From assembly GCF_900110875.1 (NCBI RefSeq), contig NZ_FOFM01000002.1, positions 1 through 64,000 of the forward strand: 64,000 nucleotides of DNA, written 5' to 3'. This document shows, one piece after another, positions 9,026 to 19,193 of the stretch. The translations under genes were made by a program, and so were the position numbers. Numbering within the stretch: position 1 is the stretch's first letter; every line of letters starts with the position of its first letter. The stretch is from Pseudovibrio axinellae. GTDB lineage: Bacteria > Pseudomonadota > Alphaproteobacteria > Rhizobiales > Stappiaceae. The notes below the pieces were generated by a model. The model was given only the letters and a program-made list of their open reading frames with translations. It made no database searches and was not told where the DNA came from.

Positions 9026-10098
9026 CAAAGTCCTTCGGCTGCGAGCAGATTGGCCTGATGGTCCATAATCAGCGCCTCAATCACTTCACGCGTTGCTTCA
9101 CCAGCCATCATCTGGTCCAACTTATACAACGTTAGACCGATACGGTGGTCCGTCACGCGCCCTTGAGGGAAGTTATAAGTGCGAATGCGCTCTGAACGAT
9201 CTCCTGAGCCAACCTGAACACGACGCGCTTCTGTACGCTCGCTAGCAGCTCTCTCACGTTCAACATCATAAATTTTCGCGCGCAACAACTTCATTGCGCG
9301 GTCTTTGTTCTTATGCTGAGAACGCTCATCCTGCACAGCAACCACAATACCGGTCGGATTATGGGTGATACGAACAGCCGAGTCAGTCGTGTTCACGTGC
9401 TGACCACCAGCGCCCGATGCACGATAGGTATCGATACGCAGATCCGCCGGGTTGATGTGCACGTCCACTTCCTCCGCCTGCGGCAGAACCGCGACTGTGG
9501 CTGCAGAGGTATGGATACGTCCGCCAGATTCTGTTTCTGGCACGCGTTGTACACGGTGAACGCCAGATTCAAACTTCAGCTTACCAAACACTTCTTGGCC
9601 AGTGACCGCTGCGACAATTTCTTTAAAGCCACCCATGTCCCCATCAGAGGAAGACATGACCTCAACTTTCCAGCCATTCACATCTGCAAAGCGTTGGTAC
9701 ATTCGGAACAGATCGCCTGCAAACAGCGCGGCTTCATCGCCGCCGGTACCTGCCCGCACCTCAAGAATAACATCATGAGAATCTGCTTTATCCTTCGGAA
9801 GCAAACCAATGCGAACTTTCTGGGTAAGCTCTTCTACGGCATCAACAAGCTCGTCGCGCTCAAGCTGCGCAAGCTCTTTCATCTCCGCATCACTTTCTGG
9901 ATCAGACAAAAGTGACTCAGCGCCATCTAGCTCACTCTCTGCTTTACGAAGAGCACGGATGATCTGTACGATTGGATCGAGTTCTGCATAGTCACGCGAA
10001 AGTTTTACGTACACATCCGGTGCAGGGCCGGAGGCCATTTCAGCCTCAATACCTTCAAAGCGAGCTAGCAGTGTATCTAATTTTTCTGGCGCCAGCAT
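9025..10098 (-). CDS. prfA: Peptide chain release factor 1
   Basis: 357 residues, the normal RF1 length. The GGQ motif that triggers peptidyl-tRNA hydrolysis is seen in [18 protein letters not shown] (about residue 230). The stop-codon recognition region lies in the middle domain, which carries PETESGG in place of the PxT tripeptide region. RF1 terminates at UAA and UAG. A clear AAGGAG precedes the ATG by nine bases. It is the first gene of the prfA-prmC pair and lies 82 bases downstream of ptsP on the same strand. Confidence 0.98.
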   Translation of the reverse strand: MLAPEKLDTLLARFEGIEAEMASGPAPDVYVKLSRDYAELDPIVQIIRALRKAESELDGAESLLSDPESDAEMKELAQLERDELVDAVEELTQKVRIGLLPKDKADSHDVILEVRAGTGGDEAALFAGDLFRMYQRFADVNGWKVEVMSSSDGDMGGFKEIVAAVTGQEVFGKLKFESGVHRVQRVPETESGGRIHTSAATVAVLPQAEEVDVHINPADLRIDTYRASGAGGQHVNTTDSAVRITHNPTGIVVAVQDERSQHKNKDRAMKLLRAKIYDVERERAASERTEARRVQVGSGDRSERIRTYNFPQGRVTDHRIGLTLYKLDQMMAGEATREVIEALIMDHQANLLAAEGL

Positions 10099-10180
10099 TT
10101 CGCGGCAACTCCTTAAGCGATTGGCAACGAAGCAAATGAGCAGCTAGCACCTTTGGCTGCAGCAATCAAATTTGCGTTGC

Positions 10181-12445
10181 TTATACCGGAATATTGTTCT
10201 CGGATGCAAAGTTCGTCAAGAACTCGCGGATTTCATCCGTTCCATTACCAGCTTCCAGCTTTACCAGCAGTTGCTCTGAGAGAGCAGACAGGTCCAAAGT
10301 CCGCAACATTGCCTTCACAGGACCAATTGAAGCTGGAGACATAGAGAGGTTTCTATACCCAATGGCGAGCAAAGCCATGGCAGAAAGCGGCTGACCACCA
10401 AGCTCTCCACACAGGGTCACCGGTGTGTCCATCTTGTCGCCAACAACAACAATCTTGCGCAATGCACGCAGGAAACTTGCAGACAGAGCCTCAAAACGCT
10501 CAGCAACCAAGGTATTCCCACGATCAACAGCATAGAAGAACTGGAACAGGTCATTGGAGCCGACAGAGACGAAGTCTACTTCCTTGTAGATTTCGTCGAG
10601 CTGATACAGCAAGGCTGGCACTTCAAGCATCACACCAAGCTTCAGATCTTTTGGCGTGTCGTGTCCATGTTGGCGCAGATGTTTCAGCTCGCGTTCAACA
10701 TAATCGCGCGCCTGCTGAAACTCAGAGACATCAGCAACCATCGGGAACATGATGCGCAAAGAACGCCCCGCCCCTGCATGTAGCATTGCTCTGATCTGTG
10801 TGCGTAACAGGCCCGGACGATCCAGCCCGAAGCGGATCGCACGCCAGCCCATCGCCGGGTTTTCTTCCTGCGCCAAACGCAAGTAAGGCAGCACCTTATC
10901 GCCGCCAATATCCAGCGACCGGAATGTCACTGGCTTGTCACCAGCCGCATCCAGCACACGAGCGTAAAGGGCGTGCTGCTCCTGCATTCTTGGGAAAGCA
11001 GAAGCCACCATGAATTGCAATTCCGTACGGAAGAGCCCGACGCCATCAGCTCCGGCATCTTCCAGACTTGGAAGGTCAAACAGCAACCCGGCGTTCAGCA
11101 GGAGCTTAACTTCTATTCCGTCCTTAGTAATTGTCGGTTCATCACGAAGCTGGCGATAAACCTCCTGGCGCTTGGAACGCAGACGCACTTTATCCGCAAA
11201 GGCCTGCTCAACATCGCTGGCCGGACGCAGGAAAATCTGGCCGATTTCACCATCGACAATGATGGCATCACCTGATTCCACCAGTGAAACGATGTCTTCC
11301 ACCTGACCGACAGTCGGAATACCCAACGCGCGCGCCACAATGGTAACGTGACTTGTAGGACCACTTTCTTCCAGGACGAGACCACGAATACGATCCCGGT
11401 CATAATCCAACAGCTCTGCCGCACCCATGTTCCGCGCAATGAGGATTGCATCCTTCGGCAGCTCATCTTCACCACTATGGTTCTTACCCATCAGCTCACG
11501 AATGAGACGGTGGGCCAAATCATCAAGGTCATGAAGGCGCTCACGCAAATACGGATCTGTCTGCCGAAGCATCTGAGCACGTGTATCGCTCTGAACTTTC
11601 TCAACAGCTGCTTCAGCCGTCAAACCATTGCGGATCGCTTCATCGATTTTCCGAATCCAGCCGCGGTCATAGGCAAACATCCGGTAAGCTTCCAGAACCT
11701 CACGGTGTTCGCCGTGCTGCGAGAACTCCCCACTTGCCAACATATGGTCAAGAGATTGGCGCAGCCGTGTAACTGATTCTTCTAGACGTTTCTTTTCAGT
11801 ATCCGCATCCTCGGCAATCAGATTGGTGATCACAACGCGCGGTTCATGAAGAACCACATGTCCCAGACCAATACCATCAGCAAGAGCAACGCCCTTAAGG
11901 TGCATAGGTCGGATCACGTCAATTGTCGTGCCTTGTTGTGCAATAGCTTCCAACTCACCCGCCGCGACCATCTCCGCGATCACCATCGCAGTGGTCTGCA
12001 GGGCTTCCACTTCGTCTTCGAAGTAAGTCCGGTGGTCTTTGTTCTGAACAACAAGCACGCCAAGCGTACGGCCTGCACGCAAGATAGGAACACCGAGGAA
12101 AGAGTTGTAATTTTCCTCGCCCGTTTCAGGACGGTAGGCAAACGCTGGGTGCGCTTGCGCGTTTGGCAAGTTCAGCGGTCGAGCGTCAGAGGAAATCAAG
12201 CCCACAAGACCTTCACCAACCTTCAAAGAAGTCTGGTGAACTGCATCTTTGTTGAGGCCCTCTGTCGCGTACAGCTCAAGAACCCCATCCGCACGCAATA
12301 TGTACACGGAACACACTTCCGCAACCACATTTGCCGCGATCAGATGTACAATCTTGTCGAGCCGTTCCTGCGCATTAATCGGCTCCGCCATCACTTCACG
12401 AAGCTTACGGAGGAGTACGCGCGGTCCGGCCAAGCTGCTGCGCAT
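10181..12445 (-). CDS. ptsP: Phosphoenolpyruvate-protein phosphotransferase PtsP (EI-Ntr)
   Basis: 754 residues, with an N-terminal GAF domain (about 20-160) that in this family senses glutamine or nitrogen status. The enzyme I body follows: the phosphohistidine region SGPTSHVTIVARALGIPTVG and the PEP-binding TIM barrel with the VGSNDLFQFFYAVDRGN signature. It takes phosphate from PEP and starts the nitrogen-related phosphorelay to NPr and EIIA-Ntr. GGGCGGAG lies directly before the ATG. Its position between lysC and prfA is common in Hyphomicrobiales. Confidence 0.97.
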   Translation of the reverse strand: MRSSLAGPRVLLRKLREVMAEPINAQERLDKIVHLIAANVVAEVCSVYILRADGVLELYATEGLNKDAVHQTSLKVGEGLVGLISSDARPLNLPNAQAHPAFAYRPETGEENYNSFLGVPILRAGRTLGVLVVQNKDHRTYFEDEVEALQTTAMVIAEMVAAGELEAIAQQGTTIDVIRPMHLKGVALADGIGLGHVVLHEPRVVITNLIAEDADTEKKRLEESVTRLRQSLDHMLASGEFSQHGEHREVLEAYRMFAYDRGWIRKIDEAIRNGLTAEAAVEKVQSDTRAQMLRQTDPYLRERLHDLDDLAHRLIRELMGKNHSGEDELPKDAILIARNMGAAELLDYDRDRIRGLVLEESGPTSHVTIVARALGIPTVGQVEDIVSLVESGDAIIVDGEIGQIFLRPASDVEQAFADKVRLRSKRQEVYRQLRDEPTITKDGIEVKLLLNAGLLFDLPSLEDAGADGVGLFRTELQFMVASAFPRMQEQHALYARVLDAAGDKPVTFRSLDIGGDKVLPYLRLAQEENPAMGWRAIRFGLDRPGLLRTQIRAMLHAGAGRSLRIMFPMVADVSEFQQARDYVERELKHLRQHGHDTPKDLKLGVMLEVPALLYQLDEIYKEVDFVSVGSNDLFQFFYAVDRGNTLVAERFEALSASFLRALRKIVVVGDKMDTPVTLCGELGGQPLSAMALLAIGYRNLSMSPASIGPVKAMLRTLDLSALSEQLLVKLEAGNGTDEIREFLTNFASENNIPV

Positions 12446-12542
12446 GCTCCGCCCTACCTATAATTCTACAGGCCTTTTTAGCAGGCCACGTTGTGCCTTG
12501 GAATCTGACCAAGACACAACAATATTCTCAACAGTAGGAAGC

Positions 12543-13793
12543 CTAGCCGTCAAGTCCGTATAGCGAATGAAGAGTACGAACCGCGAGTTCCGTATATGCG
12601 GAATCGATCAAAACAGAGATTTTAATCTCAGAAGTCGTGATCGCACGGATGTTAATCCCCTTCTCAGCCAGCCCTTCAAAGCACTGTGCCGCAACACCAG
12701 CATGCGAACGCATACCCATGCCGATAACGGAAACTTTTACAACATCAGTCGCGCCTTCGATATTCTCGAAACCGATTTCGTCCACGTTCTCCTCAATTAC
12801 CTTGCGCGCACGCTCGTAATCGCTCTCAGGAACGGTAAAGGTTATATCAGTCGTCTTTCCATCTGGAGAGATATTCTGAACGATCATGTCTACATTGATG
12901 TTGCCTTCGGCCAGCGGGCCGAACACTCTGGACGCAATGCCAGGCTTGTCATCAACATTACGTATAGAAATCTGAGCTTCGTCTTTTGAATAAGCGATGC
13001 CTGTGACGACTTGTTGTTCCAAAATCTCATCCTCGTCGCAAATGAGTGTACCTACAGGTGATCCGTCAGCGCTGATCTGTGGCGCATCTGGGTCATCAAA
13101 GCTGGAGCGCACAAATGTGCGAACGCCGTGAACCATTGCCATTTCAACAGAACGGACTTGCAAAACTTTTGCGCCAAGAGAGGCCATCTCCAGCATCTCT
13201 TCAAACGCAACGCGCTCAAGGCGGGTTGCTTTAGCAACAACACGCGGATCTGTTGTGTAAACACCATCCACATCCGTGTAGATGTCACAACGATCTGCCT
13301 GAATTGCAGCCGCAATCGCAACAGCACTTGTATCAGAACCACCACGACCAAGCGTTGCAAGCCTGTTGTCAGGCGCGACGCCTTGAAAACCAGCACAAAC
13401 AGCAACTTGTCCACGCTCCAGACGCTCGATGAGAGTCTCACCTTCGATGCTCTCAATGCGCGCTGCTCCATGGGATTCGTTCGTGCGGATCGGGATCTGC
13501 CATCCCTGCCAGGACCGCGCGTCCACACCCATATCTTGCAACACAATCGCCAGCAAACCGGACGTTACCTGCTCACCTGAAGCAACCACCGCGTCATATT
13601 CACGTGCATCATGCAGCGCTGCGGCTGACTTTGTGTACCCAACCAGCGTGTTTGTCACGCCAGCCATAGCCGACACCACCACGGCAACCTGGTTGCCTGC
13701 TTCCACTTCACGTTTCACGTGCCGCGCAACATTTCTGATGCGCTCTAGGTCGGCAACGGAGGTGCCGCCAAACTTCATAACCAAACGGGCCAT
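12543..13793 (-). CDS. lysC: Aspartate kinase
   Basis: 416 residues. It phosphorylates aspartate, the first step to lysine, threonine, methionine and diaminopimelate. The N-terminal kinase domain begins MARLVMKFGGTSVADLERI and includes the GRGGSDTSAVAIA substrate motif. Two C-terminal ACT domains (about 265-415) would bind lysine and/or threonine for feedback control. The length matches the single-function aspartokinase of the alphaproteobacterial type. The gene is the first of the lysC-ptsP-prfA-prmC run and is divergent from ubiG. Confidence 0.97.
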   Translation of the reverse strand: MARLVMKFGGTSVADLERIRNVARHVKREVEAGNQVAVVVSAMAGVTNTLVGYTKSAAALHDAREYDAVVASGEQVTSGLLAIVLQDMGVDARSWQGWQIPIRTNESHGAARIESIEGETLIERLERGQVAVCAGFQGVAPDNRLATLGRGGSDTSAVAIAAAIQADRCDIYTDVDGVYTTDPRVVAKATRLERVAFEEMLEMASLGAKVLQVRSVEMAMVHGVRTFVRSSFDDPDAPQISADGSPVGTLICDEDEILEQQVVTGIAYSKDEAQISIRNVDDKPGIASRVFGPLAEGNINVDMIVQNISPDGKTTDITFTVPESDYERARKVIEENVDEIGFENIEGATDVVKVSVIGMGMRSHAGVAAQCFEGLAEKGINIRAITTSEIKISVLIDSAYTELAVRTLHSLYGLDG

Positions 13794-13949
13794 CGCTTCC
13801 CAAATTCCTCCGAGGGCCTATGTGATGAACCGATCATCACTACAAACGGCGCTAATCCATACAACTAGCGCCTCTCTATCGCAACCAGCGGCTTGACAAA
13901 AACAGCGATTGGACCCACCAGTACCTGGATGAAAGTGGAGAGTTGAGCT

Positions 13950-14726
13950 ATGAACGAAGCGCAAAAACCAAGCAACGCCGCCAAAAATCAGGCGCCAACG
14001 ACAATCGACCCAGCGGAAGTTGCGCATTTCTCATCAATTGCCTCAGAATGGTGGGATCCTACTGGAAAGTTTCGTCCTCTCCACAAATTCAGCCCAGTAC
14101 GTATCTCCTATATTAAAGAGTATGCGTGCGACCACTTCAAACTGGACGAAAATTCTCCTAAGGCATTAGAAGGACTGCGTATTTTAGATATTGGGTGTGG
14201 CGGTGGCCTGCTCTCAGAACCCATGGCACGCATGGGTGCAACCGTCGTTGGAGCGGATGCTTCTGAAACCAATATCAAGGTAGCAACACTTCATGCACAG
14301 CAATCAGGTTTAGATATCGATTACCGTGCCCAAACTGCTGAATCCTTAGTAGAAGCAGGTGAACAATTCGACATAGTGCTTAACATGGAAGTTGTTGAAC
14401 ATGTCGCCGATGTTCCCCTGTTCATGAAATCCTGTGCAGATCTTGTGCGTCCCGGTGGATTAATGTTCACTGCAACTATCAACAGAACTCTCAAAGCCTA
14501 TGCACTTGCCATTGTCGCAGCCGAAACAGTGCTCCGCTGGCTGCCCAAAGGCACCCACCAATATGAGAAGCTCGTGCGCCCGGAAGAACTGGAACACCCT
14601 CTCAACGCAGCTGGCATGCATATCTACGAACGCTGTGGCGTAAGCTTCAATCCGTTGACAGACACCTGGTCCAGAACAACCGATCTGAATGTAAACTACA
14701 TGGTAATAGCTCGGAAGCCAGAATAG
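13950..14726 (+). CDS. ubiG: Ubiquinone biosynthesis O-methyltransferase UbiG
   Basis: 258 residues. It methylates both the 2-polyprenyl-6-hydroxyphenol and the demethylubiquinol intermediates. Visible features are the N-terminal [21 protein letters not shown] stretch typical of UbiG, the SAM-binding [15 protein letters not shown] and the later [11 protein letters not shown]. The C-terminal [11 protein letters not shown] ending also fits the family. A GGAG ribosome-binding site precedes the ATG. The divergent lysC neighbour leaves about 155 bases for both promoters. Confidence 0.97.
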   Translation: MNEAQKPSNAAKNQAPTTIDPAEVAHFSSIASEWWDPTGKFRPLHKFSPVRISYIKEYACDHFKLDENSPKALEGLRILDIGCGGGLLSEPMARMGATVVGADASETNIKVATLHAQQSGLDIDYRAQTAESLVEAGEQFDIVLNMEVVEHVADVPLFMKSCADLVRPGGLMFTATINRTLKAYALAIVAAETVLRWLPKGTHQYEKLVRPEELEHPLNAAGMHIYERCGVSFNPLTDTWSRTTDLNVNYMVIARKPE

Positions 14727-14752
14727 CAGTCGAGTTCTAATCCAGCCTGAGA

Positions 14753-15466
14753 ATGAAGATGACCGTAACAGCTCCTGCCAATACCATCGTTTTCATTCCC
14801 GGCCTCGCTTGTACCGGCGCCGTATTCTCGCACCAGATCGCCTCTCTAAAAGAACACGCAATCATGATTGCCGAGACCTTTGGGCAAGACACGATTGAAG
14901 CGATGGCACGTCGCCTTCTGGACCACGCCCCAGAAAAATTCGCTCTGGCTGGCTATTCTATGGGCGGCTATATTGCTCTTGAGACAATTCGAATTGCCCC
15001 TGAGCGTGTCGACCGATTGGCATTGATCAGCACAAATGCTCGGATTGATCTCCCTGCACAAACACAGCTTCGTCAAGCACAAATGGAGATCGTGAAGAAG
15101 GGTGGCTATCACAAAATCGCAGCCATCCAATACACCCAACTGGTTCATCCAGCACGACATACAGACATTACATTGCGCCAGACCATCGTGGATATGGCGG
15201 AGGAAGTTGGGGCAGAAAACTACCTAAAACAACAGCATGCGATCATTAATCGCCGCGATCAGCGCCCCAATCTCTCTTCAATTCAATGCCCCACCATAAT
15301 CCTGGCCGGTGCTGATGATAAATTACTCCCGCTGGACAGGAGCTATGAGATGCATGAATCAATTACTCAAAGTGAGCTTCATATCCTCCCCCACTGTGGC
15401 CACATAGCGCCCTTGGAACACCCAGCCCACACGAACGAACTCATTCAAGACTGGATCAATCGTTGA
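14753..15466 (+). CDS. Alpha/beta hydrolase
   Basis: 237 residues with an alpha/beta hydrolase fold. The nucleophile elbow is GYSMGG (Ser at about residue 70), a probable acid lies in LAGADDKLLPLDRS, and the catalytic His in HCGHIAPLEHP near the C-terminus. The family covers esterases, lipases and ring-cleavage hydrolases, so the substrate cannot be named. The start is 26 bases after the ubiG stop, so it may be co-transcribed with ubiG. An in-frame ATG two codons further in is an alternative start. Confidence 0.88.
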   Translation: MKMTVTAPANTIVFIPGLACTGAVFSHQIASLKEHAIMIAETFGQDTIEAMARRLLDHAPEKFALAGYSMGGYIALETIRIAPERVDRLALISTNARIDLPAQTQLRQAQMEIVKKGGYHKIAAIQYTQLVHPARHTDITLRQTIVDMAEEVGAENYLKQQHAIINRRDQRPNLSSIQCPTIILAGADDKLLPLDRSYEMHESITQSELHILPHCGHIAPLEHPAHTNELIQDWINR

Positions 15467-15685
15467 ACATGCTGACTCAATTTTAACCAGCATCTTCAGA
15501 AAAAAACCGCTGAAATCCCTTAGAATCCAGAATATCCTTTTGACAAAATTAGCCTATAAACAAGAGGGTTCATGGCGAACGTTATCGGCACGCGAGCTTC
15601 TTCCAACGTCTTGATAGCTCGGAAAATGTTGTCTTAAAACCTAAATCGCCGCCCGAGATTTTGATCGGAGTCCGGAGGAAATACC

Positions 15686-16255
15686 ATGCTGAACATCGAC
15701 AAAGATATAAAAGAAGCAATGGATCGCTGGTCAGTAGCGGCCGATTCACTGCCATGGCAGGGCTGGTTTTGGGCGCAAGGTGGAGATCAATTATCCAGTA
15801 CTGCGTTGGAGAATGCGATATACAACAACAAAGCAATGCTGGAAAATTGTCAGGCAATACTGAACGCCAATATGAGCTTCCTGAGCAAACGAATGAAAGC
15901 CAATACGGATTTCGTTCAGGAAATGTGGAATTGCCCGACAGGCATCGAATTCTCGCACTTGGCAAGCAAATACATGCAACAGGCCTTTGTGGATTGTTAT
16001 GAGGAGGGCTCACGTCAGGCGGGCCAAGTGTCCTCAACAATGCAAGGCACCCTCTCAAAAACCCAAGAGGCAGCATCTGACGCACTTACAAGTATCGATG
16101 ACTTAAAGGCGATGGCTCAAGCCAAAACTGCAAAGGCCCCAGCAAAGCCAAGACGCAGAGCACCGCGCAAATCAGCGCCGACACGCAGCCGCGAGAAAAA
16201 CACAGATACCCCCTCTACGTCACAAGCCTCTGGCGGCAAAGGGGTTACTGCCTGA
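15686..16255 (+). CDS. Phasin-like protein
   Basis: 189 residues. The N-terminal 125 residues are amphipathic helix without cysteine clusters or catalytic motifs and resemble the phasin-2 type of granule-associated proteins. The stretch NANMSFLSKRMKANTDFVQE fits the helical phasin pattern. The C-terminal 60 residues are a basic Ala/Lys/Pro/Arg-rich tail, as in several PHB granule proteins that also contact DNA. A strong GGAGG precedes the ATG, suggesting high expression. A polyhydroxybutyrate role fits the ethylmalonyl-CoA pathway gene elsewhere in the window, but both links are inference. Confidence 0.65.
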   Translation: MLNIDKDIKEAMDRWSVAADSLPWQGWFWAQGGDQLSSTALENAIYNNKAMLENCQAILNANMSFLSKRMKANTDFVQEMWNCPTGIEFSHLASKYMQQAFVDCYEEGSRQAGQVSSTMQGTLSKTQEAASDALTSIDDLKAMAQAKTAKAPAKPRRRAPRKSAPTRSREKNTDTPSTSQASGGKGVTA

Positions 16256-16270
16256 GTAGCCAGCCAAATA

Positions 16271-16300
16271 AAAAGGCGCATTCCTGAAGAAGCGCCTTTT
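16271..16300. terminator. Terminator between the phasin-like and DUF1178 genes
   Basis: Stem AAAAGGCGC (16271-16279) with GCGCCTTTT (16292-16300) and a 12-nt loop. It lies between convergent genes and has T-runs on both strands. Confidence 0.85.
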
Positions 16301-16328
16301 GGTTGCTGACTAGAACTGCAGTATCAGA

Positions 16329-16901
16329 TCAGTTTCTGTCCTCTGGCAACACTGGAAGCTGCATGAGGTCAATTCCCTCTTCGATAAGCTCCTGTGCATC
16401 GTCCGGGGAAGTTTCACCATAGATTCCACGCTCTTCGCTTTCACCATAGTGAATTTTGCGAGCTTCCTCGGCAAATTTATCTCCAACGTATTCGGAGTTA
16501 GATACCACTTGCTTACGAAATTCTCGCAGGGCCTCCACCAGCTCCTTGGCCTTCTCAGGAACTTTCTGCAGGTCTACCGCTGTAGCTGGTCTCGCGACGG
16601 GTTGCTCAGAGCTTATTGAGGCATCATTGGTGGGCTTTGGCTGGCTTGGAGCATTGGCACTTTCAGTGGCCTTTGCTTGAACAGCGGCAACAGCTTGCGC
16701 CACTTGACGTTCAGCTTGTGCCTTTACCTTGCTTCGCGCCGTTGAAACATTGGGAGCCATGAGGCGTTTTTGAACGGCAGAGCTGTCGCAATAAGGGCAA
16801 GTTACCAGACCCAGCTCTTTTTGCTTGTCGTAGTCACCGGAATTACGAAACCAGCCATCAAACTCATGCCCGTTATCACAGGCAAGCGAATAATTAATCA
16901 A
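16329..16901 (-). CDS. DUF1178 family zinc-ribbon-like protein
   Basis: 190 residues beginning MINYSLACDNGHEFDGWFRN, with a second Cys pair in LVTCPYCDSSAVQKRLMAP. The Cys residues (C8, then CPYC) resemble a small regulatory zinc ribbon. The middle is Ala/Gln-rich and the C-terminal half carries the conserved VGDKFAEEARKIHYGESEER block with the GETSPDDAQELIEEGI ending. The function is unknown. The start ATG overlaps the stop of the upstream nitrilase-family gene by four bases (ATGA), a coupling found widely in alphaproteobacteria. Confidence 0.92.
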   Translation of the reverse strand: MINYSLACDNGHEFDGWFRNSGDYDKQKELGLVTCPYCDSSAVQKRLMAPNVSTARSKVKAQAERQVAQAVAAVQAKATESANAPSQPKPTNDASISSEQPVARPATAVDLQKVPEKAKELVEALREFRKQVVSNSEYVGDKFAEEARKIHYGESEERGIYGETSPDDAQELIEEGIDLMQLPVLPEDRN

Positions 16902-17755
16902 CTGACCATCTCCCCACGAACGGAAACAGTGGCCACCAGAAAGTCACGTGCATTCTCGATGGCTGGAATCCGTTGGCGCGCCTCACCAACTTTTGCCATA
17001 TCCAGTTCGCCAATCAAAATACCTGGCTCATCGTGGTCTAACTCCGCAATCACCTGCCCCCAAGGGTCAACCATTAAGCTATGGCCATATGTATGACGTC
17101 CATCTTCATGAACGCCACCTTGTGCGGCAGTGACGACAAACGCCCCGTTTTCAATCGCACGCGCTCTTTGTAAAACATGCCAATGCGCTTCACCGGTTTG
17201 CTTGGTAAAGGCAGCAGGTGCGGTCAGCACTTGGGCCCCAACCTTTGATTGCTCTCGGAAAATCGCTGGCTGACGAATATCATAGCAAATTGCCATTCCA
17301 AGCTTCACCGCCCCCATATCAATGACCGGAGAAACTCCACCAGCGCTATAGCTTTCAGACTCGCGCCAGCTTTCTCCATTGGGCAGATCCACATCGAACA
17401 TATGAATCTTATCGTAACGAGCGACAATCTCACCAAGAGGTGAAATCAGGAAACCACGGTTGGCAAGCCTTTCACCCTCTAGGCGGATTGCCATTGAACC
17501 AATGTGAAGCCAGACATTCAACTCTTGAGCAAGCGCACCAAGCCGCTCCAAAAATGGATCATCAGCTTCAAAATTGGACGCCGCCAGTTGGGCTTTGCGG
17601 CTACGTTCCAAAACATTGGTCATCTCAGGCGTCTGTATATAAGTTGCACCTTCAGCAGCTGCATCTTTGATCAGCGCCTCGCAGACCTCAAGGTTCTCGA
17701 GCGGGTTTATGCCGGTCCTCATCTGGACACATGCAGCCACAAAACTTGTCATCAT
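16898..17755 (-). CDS. Carbon-nitrogen hydrolase family protein (Nit-like)
   Basis: About 285 residues with the nitrilase superfamily triad: Glu in TPEMTNVLE (about 43), Lys in RYDKIHMFDVD (about 110) and Cys in GMAICYDIRQPAIFRE (about 153). It is closest in feel to the Nit1/NitFhit group, which repairs deaminated glutathione, but other amidase roles are possible. Starts at 17755 or 17752 (tandem ATG) are preferred over GTG at 17758; GAAAGTGAG precedes them. It sits between grxC and DUF1178, and the glutathione theme with grxC is suggestive. Confidence 0.92.
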   Translation of the reverse strand: MMTSFVAACVQMRTGINPLENLEVCEALIKDAAAEGATYIQTPEMTNVLERSRKAQLAASNFEADDPFLERLGALAQELNVWLHIGSMAIRLEGERLANRGFLISPLGEIVARYDKIHMFDVDLPNGESWRESESYSAGGVSPVIDMGAVKLGMAICYDIRQPAIFREQSKVGAQVLTAPAAFTKQTGEAHWHVLQRARAIENGAFVVTAAQGGVHEDGRHTYGHSLMVDPWGQVIAELDHDEPGILIGELDMAKVGEARQRIPAIENARDFLVATVSVRGEMVS

Positions 17756-17800
17756 CACTCACTTTCAAAGCCACGTCACGAAAAGGCTTTCTAAGCTTCT

Positions 17801-18064
17801 TTAAATATCAGCGTTCAGCAGACCATCCAAATGCCCACGACGCTCAAGCGCAAACAGGTCATCACAGCCACCAATATGCTCCGACCCGATAAAGACCTGA
17901 GGGAAGGTATTTGATCCATTGGACTTGGCAATCATTTCCTTACGGATCGTTGGATCTTCGCTGTAGTTGAACTCTTTATAATCAACGCCCTTTTCATCAA
18001 GAAGCTTCTTTGCACGAGCACAGTAACCGCACATGTCACGGGTGTAGATTGTAACTTGAGCCAT
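17801..18064 (-). CDS. grxC: Glutaredoxin 3
   Basis: 87 residues, standard for a dithiol glutaredoxin. The redox motif is present with CGYC (TRDMCGYCARAKKLL, Cys at about residues 12 and 15), followed by the cis-proline region NTFPQVFIG and the GGCDDL glutathione-binding end. It reduces disulfides and mixed glutathione disulfides in the cytoplasm. AAAGGA lies upstream of the ATG. It is on the same strand as comF upstream and the nitrilase-family gene downstream (45-base gap). Confidence 0.97.
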   Translation of the reverse strand: MAQVTIYTRDMCGYCARAKKLLDEKGVDYKEFNYSEDPTIRKEMIAKSNGSNTFPQVFIGSEHIGGCDDLFALERRGHLDGLLNADI

Positions 18065-18221
18065 ATTTTTTTGTCCTTTGGATACTCATCGAAGGCCAAT
18101 GCAATTCAGCCATCATAACTGAAGCTTATATGGATCACCCCCGAATAAACCGCAAGCCCACCCCAACTCAAGTTAATCTCATAGCGATGCTGTAAAGTCT
18201 GCTACTCAACTCAACAGCTAG

Positions 18222-19067
18222 TCAGTCACTATACTCACTTACCTTGTCTGGATCGACCAGCGCAAAAACGAGTACATCCACTCGTGCAGCACCTGCTGCT
18301 TTCAAGACCCTTGCACACTCTTCTACAGTTGCACCTGTGGTCAAAACATCATCAACCAGCACAACATTTGCCCCGGAAACATTTGGCAGGAAGTCGTCGG
18401 ACACAGCAAATGCTCCTCTTACATTGGCTGTTCTTGCATCACGCTTTAAGCCAACCTGCTGATTGGTGCGTCTGGTCCTGAAAAGGCCGTTCAATATAAA
18501 CTGGCAATCCAACCGCGTCCCCACTTCGCGTGCAAGCAAAGCAGACTGGTTATAGGTCCGCTCTCGCAAACGTGCCGTGTGCAAAGGAACCGGGATAAGA
18601 ATGCTATCAGACTGCAACAGCTCAGTTGCTGCATTGAGCATACAGACTGCAAGGAGCTTCGATAATCTAATCTCGCCATAAAACTTAAACCGCTTAACAA
18701 GCTCCTTGGCCGGCCCGTTATAAAGAACAGAGGCGCGTGCCCGGTCATAATCAGGCGGATTAACAAGAGCCGCCGCACTCCAGGCGTTTGGGCCAAGCTC
18801 GTAGTGCAATGGAATACCCAACCGCTCGCAATAGGGCGCCGAAATCAGTTCCAGTGTCTGCCAGCAGGAAAGACAGACCCCACCATCGCTCTGAACCAGC
18901 TCATCACAAACCGGGCAACTATGCGGAAAAACTGCATTCAAAAGCAGTTGAAGCCCCTGTTTAAAACGACGAGGAAATGCAAGCCTTGCTGTAAGGGGGG
19001 CGGAAGTGAGCGGGGCTCTATCCACTGTATCGGGCAACCATTCCAAAGAAGATAACTTGTCGCCCAT
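18222..19067 (-). CDS. ComF family protein (phosphoribosyltransferase fold)
   Basis: 281 residues. An N-terminal zinc-ribbon (CPVCDE at about residue 50 and CLSCW at about 67) precedes a type I phosphoribosyltransferase domain whose PRPP loop is VVLVDDVLTTGATVEECARVL. ComF relatives (ComF, GntX) act in DNA uptake in some bacteria, but in alphaproteobacteria the role is not settled. The gene is divergent from the methyltransferase gene, with about 125 bases between them. Length is slightly above the usual 230-250 because of a 35-residue N-terminal extension, so a later start cannot be excluded. Confidence 0.92.
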   Translation of the reverse strand: MGDKLSSLEWLPDTVDRAPLTSAPLTARLAFPRRFKQGLQLLLNAVFPHSCPVCDELVQSDGGVCLSCWQTLELISAPYCERLGIPLHYELGPNAWSAAALVNPPDYDRARASVLYNGPAKELVKRFKFYGEIRLSKLLAVCMLNAATELLQSDSILIPVPLHTARLRERTYNQSALLAREVGTRLDCQFILNGLFRTRRTNQQVGLKRDARTANVRGAFAVSDDFLPNVSGANVVLVDDVLTTGATVEECARVLKAAGAARVDVLVFALVDPDKVSEYSD

Positions 19068-19193
19068 TCTGGCTCACCGTATATACCTACAGACAGATTA
19101 AGCTAACAAAACCTCCTGTGAACATCACCCCATGTTCAATCGGGATACTATTTCCAAGAGTGCACACTGCACCAGCTGGCCAAGGGCGCCCCA